Positions 53,280 to 61,980 of a stretch of 64,000 nt of DNA are shown one piece after another. The translations under genes and the position numbers were made by a program. The notes beneath the pieces were generated by a model. That model did not search any database. It saw only the letters and a list, made by a program, of their open reading frames with translations, and was not told the origin of the DNA. The DNA is from Shimia biformata (GTDB lineage Bacteria > Pseudomonadota > Alphaproteobacteria > Rhodobacterales > Rhodobacteraceae), in contig NZ_JAFEJK010000003.1 of assembly GCF_016888515.1 (NCBI RefSeq), positions 183,419 through 247,418 of the forward strand, read 5' to 3'. Position 1 is the first letter of the stretch, and each line of letters begins with the position of its first letter.

Positions 53280-53669
53280 ATGAACACAAAGCTGCACGCT
53301 ATCTGCGACAGCCAAGGGCGCCCTCTGAACCTCTTTGTGACTGCCGGTCAGGTCAGCGATTACATCGGCGCACGAGCTTTGGTGGGCAGCTTGCCAAACG
53401 TCAAGTGGCTGCTCGGCGACCGGGGTTATGACGCTGATTGGTTCAGAGAATCGTTGCAAGACAAAGGGATACGCGCCTGCATGCCTGGTAGAAAGCAGCA
53501 CAAGAAAACCGTCAAATACGACAAGCGCAGATACAAGCGGCGCAACCGCATCGAGATCATGTTTGGCAGACTTAAAGACTGGCGGCGGGTGGCAACACGA
53601 TACGACAGGTGCCCAAAGGTCTTCCTGTCGGCAATCGCGTTGGCAGTCCTCGTCATTTACTGGCTATGA
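53280..53669 (+). CDS. IS transposase, C-terminal part (OrfB, -1 frame), copy 1
   Basis: In the -1 frame the product reads on through K-K-G-G-R-G-R-L-I-G-R-T-K-G-G-M-N-T-K-L-H-A. It contains the second Asp in L-L-G-D-R-G-Y-D-A and the Glu in R-N-R-I-E-I-M-F-G-R-L-K-D-W-R-R, completing the DDE triad of IS5-family enzymes. An internal ATG at 53280 exists, but the working product is most likely the frameshift fusion. Confidence 0.88.
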   Translation: MNTKLHAICDSQGRPLNLFVTAGQVSDYIGARALVGSLPNVKWLLGDRGYDADWFRESLQDKGIRACMPGRKQHKKTVKYDKRRYKRRNRIEIMFGRLKDWRRVATRYDRCPKVFLSAIALAVLVIYWL

Positions 53670-53679
53670 GTCCTGAGCC

Positions 53680-54088
53680 TAACAACCATTCTATCTGTCT
53701 CCGTTTGGAAACATCGACACGCCTTGCGCAGAGCATCACGCGTCGGGGCGCTGGCACAAAAACGGGTGGTTCGACGCATCTTCAACTCGATCAGAAACGG
53801 TATAGCGAAAAAGAATACTCAAGCGCTGCATTTGGACATCGTGCCTTTCTATGATCTCAGAACTTTTCACGGCAAGGAATGGCTCGACGCCACGAGTTTA
53901 GCGATCCAATTTCTCCTCGGGAAGACGAAGTCCTAAGAATTTTTTGATTCCAAGTTGGGGATGCACTTTGGCTTCGAACCAGCGTGATGATCCAAAACTC
54001 CCATGGCGATTTACCCCTAGGCGCAAGACAATCCATTCACACTTGAATTGCATGGGCCGTCATTAGAATTATCAGAGCCTGTCGGCCT
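53680..54088. other. Remnant region between IS copy 1 and the LacI gene
   Basis: About 400 bases, lower in GC than the core. It holds one short open frame (53724-53936) and otherwise stop-rich sequence. If the IS is removed, the recombinase frame continues into this DNA for about 58 codons, but the result has no integrase-like C terminus, so a deletion may have accompanied the IS. Confidence 0.5.
53724..53936 (+). CDS. Short hypothetical open frame, possible gene remnant
   Basis: 70 codons from TTG 53724, with no ribosome site. Arg/Lys-rich first half (R-V-V-R-R-I-F-N-S-I-R-N-G-I-A-K-K-N) and a hydrophobic end. No family recognised. It may be the broken 3' part of a gene cut when the IS arrived, or chance. 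Confidence 0.25.
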   Translation: MRRASRVGALAQKRVVRRIFNSIRNGIAKKNTQALHLDIVPFYDLRTFHGKEWLDATSLAIQFLLGKTKS

Positions 54089-55132
54089 CTAGACAGACGG
54101 GCTTTGCATCGTTGTCGGGATGTTTTCTTTGAAGATGATCCGTGGTTCGATGAATTTCCGCATCAGGGTCGGCAACGACGTCGCGATGGACCCCAATAGC
54201 GCAATAACAGCTTGTTCAGCGATCAGCCGCGCGTTCTGATCGATGACGGCGTCCACCGTTCCGTCCAACAGAAACTTACGAGATTCGTCGGTATGGTCGT
54301 GACAGATAAAGACGACCTCTTGCGCGCGCCCGGCTTCCTTCAATGCCTGAGCCACTCCCGACCGACCGCCCCCGACACAATATAGCCCTGATATTCCCGG
54401 ATCTTCGGCAAGCAGCGATTTCACAAGATCATAGCTTTCAGTTCGGCCATCCTGCACCTCGCCGGAACTGGTGACGGTGATTCCCGGAAACTCCTCTTGC
54501 AGGATCGAGCGATACCCCATCTCACGCTCTTCATGGCCGCGATACCGACGTGATCCGAGAATGATGCCGACACGTGCCGGACGCTTTCCGATAAGCCTGC
54601 CAGTCAGCAATCCGGCAACCCGTCCGGCGGCTACATTGTCGACCCCGACATAAGCCGCGCGCGGGATCGAGGGCACGTCGGACGCGATGGTCACAACCCG
54701 AGTGCCGGTCTGAGTCAGATCCTTAAGCAGCTCACGAGTGCGGGGGTGGTCGGTCGCGACGACTCCGACGCCACTGGTGCTTGGGGATAATTCGGCTGCG
54801 GCTTCCTCAAGGTGTTCCGGTTCCAACCCCTTCAGCTGATGCAGTTTGACCGATGCGACCAGTGGCAACCGGTCGCAGAAATCCTCGATCTGATAGGCCA
54901 ACTCACGAAGAAAGGCGTTGGTGCCGATCGGCATCAGAAACTCAAGTTGCGCCGGTTGTGCGGGCATCGGGGTGCTGTCTTCCTCGGGTAGGTAACCAAG
55001 GTCGCGTGCCACAGACAGGACCTTGTGTCGCGCGGAGGCGCTGACTCCTGGGCGATTGTTGAGAACCCGGTCAACGGTCGCCGTGGACAACCCTGACCGG
55101 TCCGAAATGGTTTTGATGGTAGCCTTTTTCAT
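54089..55132 (-). CDS. LacI family transcriptional regulator
   Basis: 347 aa from the ATG complement at 55130-55132, with GGAGG. LacI HTH: T-I-K-T-I-S-D-R-S-G-L-S-T-A-T-V-D-R-V-L-N-N-R-P-G-V-S (variant V-D-R-V-L instead of V-S-R-V-L). A periplasmic-binding-protein-like sugar-binding domain follows (C-H-D-H-T-D near the end, T-G-R-L-I-G-K). Likely represses the divergent operon at 55274 until its sugar or a metabolite binds. Three TTTGATGTT repeats lie in the shared gap. Confidence 0.9.
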   Translation of the reverse strand: MKKATIKTISDRSGLSTATVDRVLNNRPGVSASARHKVLSVARDLGYLPEEDSTPMPAQPAQLEFLMPIGTNAFLRELAYQIEDFCDRLPLVASVKLHQLKGLEPEHLEEAAAELSPSTSGVGVVATDHPRTRELLKDLTQTGTRVVTIASDVPSIPRAAYVGVDNVAAGRVAGLLTGRLIGKRPARVGIILGSRRYRGHEEREMGYRSILQEEFPGITVTSSGEVQDGRTESYDLVKSLLAEDPGISGLYCVGGGRSGVAQALKEAGRAQEVVFICHDHTDESRKFLLDGTVDAVIDQNARLIAEQAVIALLGSIATSLPTLMRKFIEPRIIFKENIPTTMQSPSV

Positions 55133-55149
55133 CACATCCTCCGATGCTG

Positions 55150-55210
55150 TTTGATGTTCTACGGGAAAAAATGAATCAAGAAAATATGTGATTTGATGTT
55201 TTTTGATGTT
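55150..55210. promoter_or_regulatory. TTTGATGTT direct repeats in the LacI/SDR gap
   Basis: TTTGATGTT occurs at 55150-55158, 55192-55200 and 55202-55210. The last two are 10 bp apart, one helical turn. The stretch is AT-rich and lies between the divergent LacI gene and the catabolic operon. Candidate operator/promoter zone. Confidence 0.4.
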
Positions 55211-55273
55211 TTTCTGATTTGAGTGTTTGCATCCTTCCCCGATAGGAGTCTCGCAAGACAACGGGAGGACACC

Positions 55274-56026
55274 GTGAAAAGATTCGAAGGACGTCGCATT
55301 CTGGTGACCGGAGCTGCCGGCGGGTTGGGGACGGCACTTTGCGCCCGGCTTGTCGCGGAAGGTGCACATGTTATCGGCACTGATGTATCAGCGAAAAAGC
55401 TGGCCGGTTTGGAGGCGTCGATAGCTTCGAATGCAGGCACACTAACGACCGCCTGCATTGATCAGTCGGATCCGAAGGCCGCAGGTCAGGCCGTCAAGAC
55501 AGTTATCGCGACCCAGGGGAAAATCGACTCGCTTGTCAACAACGCCGGCATCTACCCCAAGGCGACAGCCGAGGAACAGGACGTTGACGAAATGAGAAAT
55601 GTGATTGATGTCAACGCTATAGCGGCAACATCGATCATGGGAGCCGTGGTTCCCGACATGCGCCGCGCGGGATTTGGCCGGATCATCAATGTGTCCTCGA
55701 TCACCTTTTCGCTCGGATTTGCCGAACTGTCGGCATACGTCGCGTCAAAGGGCGCATTGATAGGGTTGGCGCGGGTCTGGGCACGCGAGCTGGGCCCTGA
55801 CGGCATTACTGTAAACTGCATATCGCCCGGTGCGTTCCAGACCGATGCCGAGAAAATCCACCCTGACCCCGAGGGCTACAACCGCTTCGTTCTGGATCAG
55901 CAATCGATCAAGCGGCGGGGCACTCCGGAAGATTTCGCGCATGCCGCTGCATTTCTTCTGGATGCCGAAAGCGGCTTTGTAACGGGACAGAATTTCCTGA
56001 TTGACGGCGGATGGGTGATGCAATGA
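55274..56026 (+). CDS. SDR family oxidoreductase
   Basis: 250 aa from GTG 55274 with GGGAGG at 55263-55268. NAD(P) motif T-G-A-A-G-G-L-G (12-19), N-N-A-G (89-92), Ser141, Tyr155 and Lys159 (Y-V-A-S-K). First gene of the LacI-controlled operon, overlapping the enoyl-CoA hydratase gene by 4 bp. Likely oxidises the imported sugar, a sugar lactone precursor, or a hydroxyacyl intermediate. Which of these cannot be settled from sequence. Confidence 0.88.
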   Translation: MKRFEGRRILVTGAAGGLGTALCARLVAEGAHVIGTDVSAKKLAGLEASIASNAGTLTTACIDQSDPKAAGQAVKTVIATQGKIDSLVNNAGIYPKATAEEQDVDEMRNVIDVNAIAATSIMGAVVPDMRRAGFGRIINVSSITFSLGFAELSAYVASKGALIGLARVWARELGPDGITVNCISPGAFQTDAEKIHPDPEGYNRFVLDQQSIKRRGTPEDFAHAAAFLLDAESGFVTGQNFLIDGGWVMQ

Positions 56027-56790
56027 GCGGAACAGTTGATTTTGAAGTTGATGGGTTTGTCGCGACGATCACCCTCAATCGGCCCGAAAAGCTGAACGCG
56101 GTCAGCCGCGAGATGGCGCGGCAGATGGATGTGGCGGTCGCGCGTTGTAACTCTGAGGATATCCGCGCTGTGATCTTCACGGGCGCCGGCGACCGAGCTT
56201 TCTGCGCCGGCACCGACGTGAAGCAGCTGGACGAGTTCGACACGATCTGGGGCATTCGCAACCGCGAGGACTATTGCGCCGCCGTGCGCCGTATCCGCCG
56301 CCCCGTGATCTGCGCGATCAATGGTTACGCGTTGGGCGGCGGGCTGGAAATGGCGATGGGGGCGGATATCCGCATCGCGTCCGAGACCGCGAAGATCGGC
56401 GCACCAGAGATCAAGCTCGGCTGGATTGGTGGCGGCGGAATGGCGGTGCACCTGTCACGCTCGGCGGGTATGTCAAACGCGGCTTTGATGTTGATGACGG
56501 GTGACCCGATAGATGCTGAAACCGCCTGCAAGTGGGGGCTGGTCAGCGAGGTCTGTGCGCGCGACGCGCTGTTGCCCCGCGCCCGTGAGATAGCTGCCGC
56601 GATTGCCGCGCGAGCGCCCATTGCCGCCGAACACGCCAAGCTGAACCTGGATGCGGCGGCCAACATGCCCGCCGATCACGCAATGCGCTACGAGCTGGAC
56701 CTGCAAACCGTGGCTTTCGCCACGGAGGATGCCGACGAAGGCCGCAAAGCCTTTGCCGAGAATCGACCCCCGAACTTCAAACGGCGCTGA
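56023..56790 (+). CDS. Enoyl-CoA hydratase/isomerase family protein
   Basis: 255 aa from ATG 56023 (ATGA overlap with the SDR). Crotonase fold: the oxyanion-hole segment D-R-A-F-C-A-G-T-D-V and G-Y-A-L-G-G-G-L-E are present. The two catalytic acids of true hydratases are conserved: Glu109 in G-G-G-L-E and Glu129 in A-P-E-I-K-L-G, 20 residues apart as in crotonase. It therefore can plausibly add or remove water on a CoA thioester, consistent with the CoA-transferase encoded in the same operon. Confidence 0.88.
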   Translation: MSGTVDFEVDGFVATITLNRPEKLNAVSREMARQMDVAVARCNSEDIRAVIFTGAGDRAFCAGTDVKQLDEFDTIWGIRNREDYCAAVRRIRRPVICAINGYALGGGLEMAMGADIRIASETAKIGAPEIKLGWIGGGGMAVHLSRSAGMSNAALMLMTGDPIDAETACKWGLVSEVCARDALLPRAREIAAAIAARAPIAAEHAKLNLDAAANMPADHAMRYELDLQTVAFATEDADEGRKAFAENRPPNFKRR

Positions 56791-56830
56791 GCGTCGCCAT
56801 CACTCACGTTTCAAATAGGGAGGAACCAAC

Positions 56831-57751
56831 ATGAAACGTATTTTGACTGCCGCCGTCTGTGCGGCTGCGCTGGCCGGACCGGCCATGGCTGAAAACAAGC
56901 AGGTTTTCTACTTGCTGAGCCATGGCGGAGAAAGCGACCCGTTCTGGATCGACTGGAACGCCGGTGTTCAGAATGCCTGCGAGTTGATGCAGGTCACTTG
57001 CAACGTGTCTTTTGCCGGCGGTGACAGCGCCGTGCAGAAAGAGGCATTCAACGCTGCAATCGCGTCCGAGCCTGACGGCATTGCCACCACCTCGGCCCAA
57101 CCGGGTCTATGGTCGGAAGAAGTCAAGTTGGCCAAGGGCAACGGTATCCCTGTGGTCTATTTCAACACCGATGACCCGGATACAGGCCGCGACGCCTATG
57201 TGGGTGCCGACCTGCGCGGCGCCGGAGTGCTGTGGGCCAACTATCTGGTCGACAAGGGCCTCGTGAAAGAAGGCGATCACGTCTTCCTGCCCGTTGAGGT
57301 GCCTGGCGCGTCGTATCAGCAGCTTGAAACCGAGGGTATCGCATCCGTGTTCGACCCGCTGGGCATCACATATGACGTGGTCGATGCTGGTGTCGATCCG
57401 GCAGGCGTCATCAACAAGATGGGCGAATACATGATCGCCAATGACGTCGACGCGGTGATTGCCCTTGGCGACCTTGTGGCGTCGTCGGTCAAACGCGTGT
57501 TTGACAATGTGGGCGTTCAGCCCGGCTCGATCCCCGTCACCGGCTGGGGCAACTCGAAAGAGACAGCCGAAGCGGTGCGCGATGGCTATGTCAACGCCGC
57601 GTTGTGGCAGTATCCGTCGGCACAAGGGTTCATGCCCGTCGCGTTGCTGAAGCTCGCCGCCGACAACAACCCGATCGGCTACAACATCATCACGCTGAAT
57701 CTTTACGACAAAGACAGCGTCCAGCCGATCCTCGATCTCTATGCAGAGTAA
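56831..57751 (+). CDS. Sugar ABC transporter substrate-binding protein (FrcB/RbsB type)
   Basis: 306 aa with GGGAGGA upstream. Signal peptide ending A-M-A-E (about 20). Type-1 periplasmic binding fold (Peripla_BP_4): V-F-Y-L-L-S-H-G-G-E-S-D-P-F-W-I-D-W, a central Y-V-G-A-D-L-R-G-A-G and D-A-V-I-A-L-G-D. The D-P-F-W-x-x-W pattern is typical of CUT2 receptors for pentoses or hexoses. Partner of the permease and ATPase encoded next. Ligand unknown. Confidence 0.9.
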   Translation: MKRILTAAVCAAALAGPAMAENKQVFYLLSHGGESDPFWIDWNAGVQNACELMQVTCNVSFAGGDSAVQKEAFNAAIASEPDGIATTSAQPGLWSEEVKLAKGNGIPVVYFNTDDPDTGRDAYVGADLRGAGVLWANYLVDKGLVKEGDHVFLPVEVPGASYQQLETEGIASVFDPLGITYDVVDAGVDPAGVINKMGEYMIANDVDAVIALGDLVASSVKRVFDNVGVQPGSIPVTGWGNSKETAEAVRDGYVNAALWQYPSAQGFMPVALLKLAADNNPIGYNIITLNLYDKDSVQPILDLYAE

Positions 57752-57761
57752 TCCGACAATA

Positions 57762-57784
57762 GCCCCACCCGAGACGGGTGGGGC
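57762..57784 (+). terminator. Intercistronic hairpin after the CUT2 binding-protein gene
   Basis: GCCCCACCC (57762-57770), loop GAGAC, GGGTGGGGC (57776-57784), a perfect 9-bp stem without a T tract, 11 bases after the stop. It likely sets a higher level of receptor mRNA than of permease mRNA. Confidence 0.65.
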
Positions 57785-57812
57785 GCCCCTGCCACCAAAG
57801 GGACATAGCACA

Positions 57813-58790
57813 ATGGCCTCCGCCACCATGTCGTCGGCGCTGAAAAAGCCCGAGACCACATCATTCATTATCCTGGTCCTGGTCGTGATCGGCTTTACGC
57901 TGGCCAATGACCGGTTCCTGTCACCGCTCAACATCTCGAACCTGCTGGCCTTCATGCCCGAGTTGGGGATCATCGCCTTGGGCATGACCCTATTGCTGAC
58001 CGCAGGAGAGTTCGACCTGTCCGTCGGCGCAGTCTTTGCCTTCACGCCTGTGTCCACCATGCTGTTGGTGCAGAACGGCGGGGTCGGGCTGGAACTGGCG
58101 CTGATCATCGCCTTCGCTGCCACCTTCTGTATCGGGGCGCTGAATGGCATACTTGTCACCAAGATCGGCATTTCGTCATTTCTTGTGACACTGTCGATGC
58201 TGCTGATAGTGCGCGGCGCGTCGCTGTTCCTGACCCAGGGCTTCCCGCTGAAAAGCTGGGACGAGGAAAGCTGGATCCGCACAATCCTTGCTGGCAGCTT
58301 TTACGTGGGCGGCATCCGCATCTATGCCTCGCTGATCTGGTTTGGATTGCTCAGCCTGTTCGCGCTATATGTGCTGAACGTCGCCAAGGTGGGCAACTGG
58401 ATCACCGCCATCGGGTCGAACCGCAATGCAGCCGTGGCGCGTGGGGTTCCTGCCGACAAGGTCAAGATCTGGCTGTTTATCGCCACGTCGATGCTGGCGG
58501 GTCTGGCAGGCGTAATCTCGTCGCTTCGCATCTCGTCGGCTTCACCGGTCGCAGGCAGCCAATACGAACTGGAGGTGATCGCCATGGTGGTTGTCGGCGG
58601 CACGGCGCTGACCGGCGGGCGCGGCACGATCATCGGCACGATCATCGGTGTCCTGATGCTGCGCATCATCCGCAACGGCATCGTGCTGGTGGGTGTCCCG
58701 GGCCTCGCGTTCAACATCTTCGTTGGTGTGATCATCCTCGCCATGCTGGTCCTGCACGCAAAGCTGCACAAATCCTCGGAAAGGAAGTGA
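57813..58790 (+). CDS. Sugar ABC transporter permease (FrcC/RbsC type)
   Basis: 325 aa from ATG 57813, chosen because AAAGGGAC precedes it and the hairpin at 57762-57784 separates it from the receptor gene; an in-frame ATG at 57741 would overlap the receptor. Eight to ten membrane helices. G-E-F-D-L-S-V-G-A-V-F-A and G-G-T-A-L-T-G-G-R-G-T-I-I-G-T-I-I-G are family hallmarks. Forms a homodimeric channel in CUT2 importers. Confidence 0.9.
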   Translation: MASATMSSALKKPETTSFIILVLVVIGFTLANDRFLSPLNISNLLAFMPELGIIALGMTLLLTAGEFDLSVGAVFAFTPVSTMLLVQNGGVGLELALIIAFAATFCIGALNGILVTKIGISSFLVTLSMLLIVRGASLFLTQGFPLKSWDEESWIRTILAGSFYVGGIRIYASLIWFGLLSLFALYVLNVAKVGNWITAIGSNRNAAVARGVPADKVKIWLFIATSMLAGLAGVISSLRISSASPVAGSQYELEVIAMVVVGGTALTGGRGTIIGTIIGVLMLRIIRNGIVLVGVPGLAFNIFVGVIILAMLVLHAKLHKSSERK

Positions 58791-58792
58791 TC

Positions 58793-59578
58793 ATGGGCCA
58801 TGTCATGAAACTCGAAGGGATCGAGAAGAATTTCGGCTCGATCAAGGCGCTGCAAGGTGTCGATCTGGAGGTGCGCGAGGGAGAGGTTCTGGCGCTGCTT
58901 GGCGACAACGGCGCGGGTAAGTCGACGCTGATCAAGACGATCTCGGGCATTTACCCCATCGACGGGGGGCAAATCACGGTGGACGGAAAAGCCGCCCAGA
59001 TCAACAGCCCGAAAGATGCGATGAATCTGGGGATTGAGACAATCCATCAGGACACGTCGCTTGCCCCTGACCTGTCGATCGCCCGCAACCTTTTCCTGGG
59101 TCGTGAACCGGTGACCATTCCGGCTTTGGGGGTCTTTGCGCCTCTGGACCTGACACGGCTCAAGGAAGAGGCCGCGAAGCTCTTGAAGCGGGTCGGGATT
59201 TCCAAGAACCTTGATGCCGATGCGCCGGTGGCGTCGCTGTCTGGCGGGGAACGTCAGTCCATCGCCATCAGCCGCGCGATGCAGTTCTTTGCCAAGCTGA
59301 TCATCCTTGACGAGCCAACCAACAACCTTGGCGTCGAGGAAACCAACGGCGTCCTGAAGTTCATCCGAGAGGTGCGCGAGGCAGGTCATTCGGTGATCTA
59401 CATCACGCACAACATCCATCACGTGATGAACGTGGCTGACCGCGCCGTGGTCATGCGGCAGGGGCGGATTGTGGCTGACTTGATGATCAAGGACACCGAC
59501 CTCTTGTCGCTGGAAGCGATCATCATGGGGGCAGAGCCGGAAGAGTTGGCCGCCGAGATGCGCGGGAAGGCACATTGA
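58793..59578 (+). CDS. Sugar ABC transporter ATPase, single-domain (FrcA type)
   Basis: 261 aa from ATG 58793 with AAGGAAG. Walker A G-D-N-G-A-G-K-S-T at 38-46, signature L-S-G-G-E-R-Q-S-I (Glu replaces the usual Gln), Walker B L-I-I-L-D-E-P-T-N-N-L, H-loop Y-I-T-H-N. It has one nucleotide-binding domain, unlike the double-length RbsA or XylG, which places the transporter with the FrcBCA fructose/mannose/ribose group. Start is 3 bp after the permease stop. Confidence 0.92.
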   Translation: MGHVMKLEGIEKNFGSIKALQGVDLEVREGEVLALLGDNGAGKSTLIKTISGIYPIDGGQITVDGKAAQINSPKDAMNLGIETIHQDTSLAPDLSIARNLFLGREPVTIPALGVFAPLDLTRLKEEAAKLLKRVGISKNLDADAPVASLSGGERQSIAISRAMQFFAKLIILDEPTNNLGVEETNGVLKFIREVREAGHSVIYITHNIHHVMNVADRAVVMRQGRIVADLMIKDTDLLSLEAIIMGAEPEELAAEMRGKAH

Positions 59579-59579
59579 C

Positions 59580-60782
59580 ATGAAGCTTTACGGAGAAACC
59601 CTGTCCCGGCGCGAGGTCGCGTCCCGCGCCGGTGACATGTCGCAATTCGCCGGAGTGCGCCTGATGACTCTGGGCGACGGGCTTGAGCGGGGGATTCGCA
59701 TGCTCGAATTCCGCTCCGGCACGGGGCTGCGCTTCACCGTTCTGGTGGATCGCTGTATGGATGTCGCGGATTGCGACTATCGCGGGATGGCGGTGGGCTG
59801 GAACTCCCCGTCGGGCTTTCGCCATCCCGCCCTTCACGAATATGAGGGCGAAGGCGGGCTGGGCTTCCTGCGGTCGTTCTCGGGGCTGATGATCACCTGC
59901 GGCATGGATCATATCCTGTTCATGAATGATGTGGATGCAGGCAACTACAACTATGGTCCGCGCCCAACGGCGTCTCATTCGATCCACGGGCGGGCCGGAA
60001 CCATTCCGGCGCGGCTGACAGGTTACGGCGAACGTTGGGACGGAGACCGTTGTTTCCTCTGGGCCGAAGGCGTGGTGCGGCAGGCGGCGGTTTTTGGCGA
60101 ATACCTTGAAATGACCCGCCGGATCGAGATCGAGGTGGGCACAAACGACATCCAGCTACACGACGTGGTGCGGAATGCAGGGTTCTACGAGACCCCCCAC
60201 ATGTATTGCTATCACATCAATGTCGGCCATCCGGTTCTGGCTGAAGGCTCGCGTTATCTTGCGCCGATCCATGATGTGGTCTGGGCCGCGCATGAGCAGA
60301 CCTACCGCGATCAGGGTGTTGGGTATCGCACTTTCCCTGGACCGCAGGACGGTTTCCACGAACAGGTCTGGCAGCATGATATGACGCCCGATACGGACGG
60401 GAGTGTTTCTGTCGCGCTGGTCAATGACGCGCTGTCGCTTGGTTTCGAAGTCATCACCCAGAAGGATCAGTTCCCAGCCATGTATGAATGGCAAAACCTG
60501 CAAGCCGGGCAATACGCGTTGGGGATCGAACCTTCTACGAACCATGTTCTGGGCAATCAGGCCGCGCGTGACCGCGGTGAAATGATCTGGCTCGGTCATG
60601 GCGAGGAACGCCACTATGACAGCACGTTCCGCATCCTCACCTCGAGCGATGAGATCAAGGAAGCCGAAGCGCGCGTGGCGCACCAATCGCAACCCGACGA
60701 AGATTTTCCTGCCCTTTCCGGCAATTTTCCCAAAATCGAAGGGCGGCGCGCAATGCGGTCGCCGATGAAGAAAGACAATTGA
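59580..60782 (+). CDS. DUF4432 family protein (aldose-epimerase-like)
   Basis: 400 aa, soluble. The fold is suggested to be galactose-mutarotase-like: F-T-V-L-V-D-R-C-M-D-V-A, the motif G-G-L-G-F-L-R-S-F-S-G-L-M-I-T-C-G, H-S-I-H-G-R, and Y-C-Y-H-I-N-V-G-H-P. These are DUF4432 hallmarks, with several His that could be the epimerase acid/base. Members are linked by context to sugar catabolism, so interconversion of anomers or epimers of the imported sugar is a fair guess. It overlaps nothing and follows the ATPase stop by one base. Confidence 0.85.
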   Translation: MKLYGETLSRREVASRAGDMSQFAGVRLMTLGDGLERGIRMLEFRSGTGLRFTVLVDRCMDVADCDYRGMAVGWNSPSGFRHPALHEYEGEGGLGFLRSFSGLMITCGMDHILFMNDVDAGNYNYGPRPTASHSIHGRAGTIPARLTGYGERWDGDRCFLWAEGVVRQAAVFGEYLEMTRRIEIEVGTNDIQLHDVVRNAGFYETPHMYCYHINVGHPVLAEGSRYLAPIHDVVWAAHEQTYRDQGVGYRTFPGPQDGFHEQVWQHDMTPDTDGSVSVALVNDALSLGFEVITQKDQFPAMYEWQNLQAGQYALGIEPSTNHVLGNQAARDRGEMIWLGHGEERHYDSTFRILTSSDEIKEAEARVAHQSQPDEDFPALSGNFPKIEGRRAMRSPMKKDN

Positions 60783-60783
60783 G

Positions 60784-61980
60784 ATGAGTATCCTCGAAGG
60801 TATCCGCGTGCTGGATTGTTCGATCGCCATGGCGGGCCCGTTCGCGGCACAGCGCATGGGCGACATGGGGGCGGATGTGATCAAGGTTGAACCAACATCC
60901 GGCGAATGGCAGCGGCACGCTTCGGCTGGCGGGGCGAAAGGCAACAAGGTCAATGTGTCGTTCCTGTCGCTGAACCGGAACAAGCGGTCCTTGTCTGTCG
61001 ACCTGAAGTCCGACGAAGGCCGCAAGGTGCTGCTGGAAGCGGTGAAAACGGCGGATGTGTTCCTGCAGAATTATCGCCCCGGTGTCGCCAAGCGACTGGG
61101 CGTGGATTACGAGACCCTGTCGGCGGTGAACCCCAAGCTGATCTATATCGCCATGTCAGGCTATGGCGAGGACGGGCCCTATGCCATGCGCCCCGGTCAG
61201 GACCTGATCCTGCAGGGCATGTCGGGCGCTATGAAGTCGGCGGGCCGCGCTGGCGAGCCGCCCAATGCCGCCGGACAATACCTTGTCGATGCGATCACCG
61301 CCTATACCGCGTTCGAAGGCGCGCTGGCGGCGCTGTTCCACCGCGAGCGCACAGGCGAGGGCCAGAAGGTCGAAGTCAACATGTTGGACGCAATTACCGC
61401 GCTCCAGATGCAGGAATTGACCGTCTTCACCAAGGGCGGCATCCCGCAGACCCGCAGTGAAGAACCGCATGCGCATGTCTATATTCGCGCGCCTTACGGG
61501 GCGTTCCAGACTTCGGACGGGTATATCATCCTGGCCTTTCCGCCGCTGGACGTGCTGGGTGATCTGATCGGCAATGACCGTCTAAAGGAACTCGACGCCG
61601 AGACGCATGGGTTCAGTCATCGCGATGAGATCTTCCGCATCACCCGCGAAGCAATGGTAACGCGACCTTCGGCAGAGTGGCTGGACCTGTTTGACAAAGC
61701 CGGCATTTGGGCCGGGCCGGTCTATGGTTATGAGGATCTGGTGAATGATCCCCAGATCAAACACAATGGCACATTTGTCGAATACAACCACCCGACCGAA
61801 GGCCCTGTTAAGTCGCCAGGCTTCCCGATCCGATTCAGCAAGACCCCAAGCAAGGTGCAACGTGGTGCGCCGCTGAATGGAGAGCACACCGAGGAAGTGC
61901 TGCGGGATCTCGGGTTTTCGCAACCGGATATCGACAAACTGGTCGCGGCCGGCGCCGTGTTCGCAGGGAAGACAGCATGA
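60784..61980 (+). CDS. CaiB/BaiF class III CoA-transferase
   Basis: 398 aa. These enzymes move CoA between carboxylic acids through an aspartyl-anhydride and aspartyl-thioester. N terminus L-E-G-I-R-V-L-D and G-P-F-A-A-Q-R-M-G-D-M-G-A-D-V-I-K-V-E-P are diagnostic. Asp169 in Q-Y-L-V-D-A is at the position of the catalytic Asp of formyl-CoA transferase. Located between the DUF4432 gene and a binding-protein homologue (4-bp overlap with the latter). Its presence implies an acid derived from the sugar is activated to a CoA thioester for the enoyl-CoA hydratase. Confidence 0.92.
   Translation: MSILEGIRVLDCSIAMAGPFAAQRMGDMGADVIKVEPTSGEWQRHASAGGAKGNKVNVSFLSLNRNKRSLSVDLKSDEGRKVLLEAVKTADVFLQNYRPGVAKRLGVDYETLSAVNPKLIYIAMSGYGEDGPYAMRPGQDLILQGMSGAMKSAGRAGEPPNAAGQYLVDAITAYTAFEGALAALFHRERTGEGQKVEVNMLDAITALQMQELTVFTKGGIPQTRSEEPHAHVYIRAPYGAFQTSDGYIILAFPPLDVLGDLIGNDRLKELDAETHGFSHRDEIFRITREAMVTRPSAEWLDLFDKAGIWAGPVYGYEDLVNDPQIKHNGTFVEYNHPTEGPVKSPGFPIRFSKTPSKVQRGAPLNGEHTEEVLRDLGFSQPDIDKLVAAGAVFAGKTA

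Larger units (their letters stand above)
52848..53679 (+). mobile_element. IS5-family (IS427-group-like) insertion sequence, copy 1
   Basis: 832 bp. Inverted ends GGCTCAGGACCCAT (left) and GGCTCAGGACTCAT (complement of the right end) differ at one of 14 positions. TA flanks both sides (52846-52847 and 53680-53681). It carries transposase in two frames linked by a run of A5G6, as in the IS427 group. It is inserted into the 3' part of a recombinase gene. Confidence 0.88.

Noticed and set aside
53280..53669. IS orfB as an independent gene
   Set aside because: No ribosome site at its first ATG, and the -1 reading from orfA through the A5G6 run gives a continuous DDE transposase.
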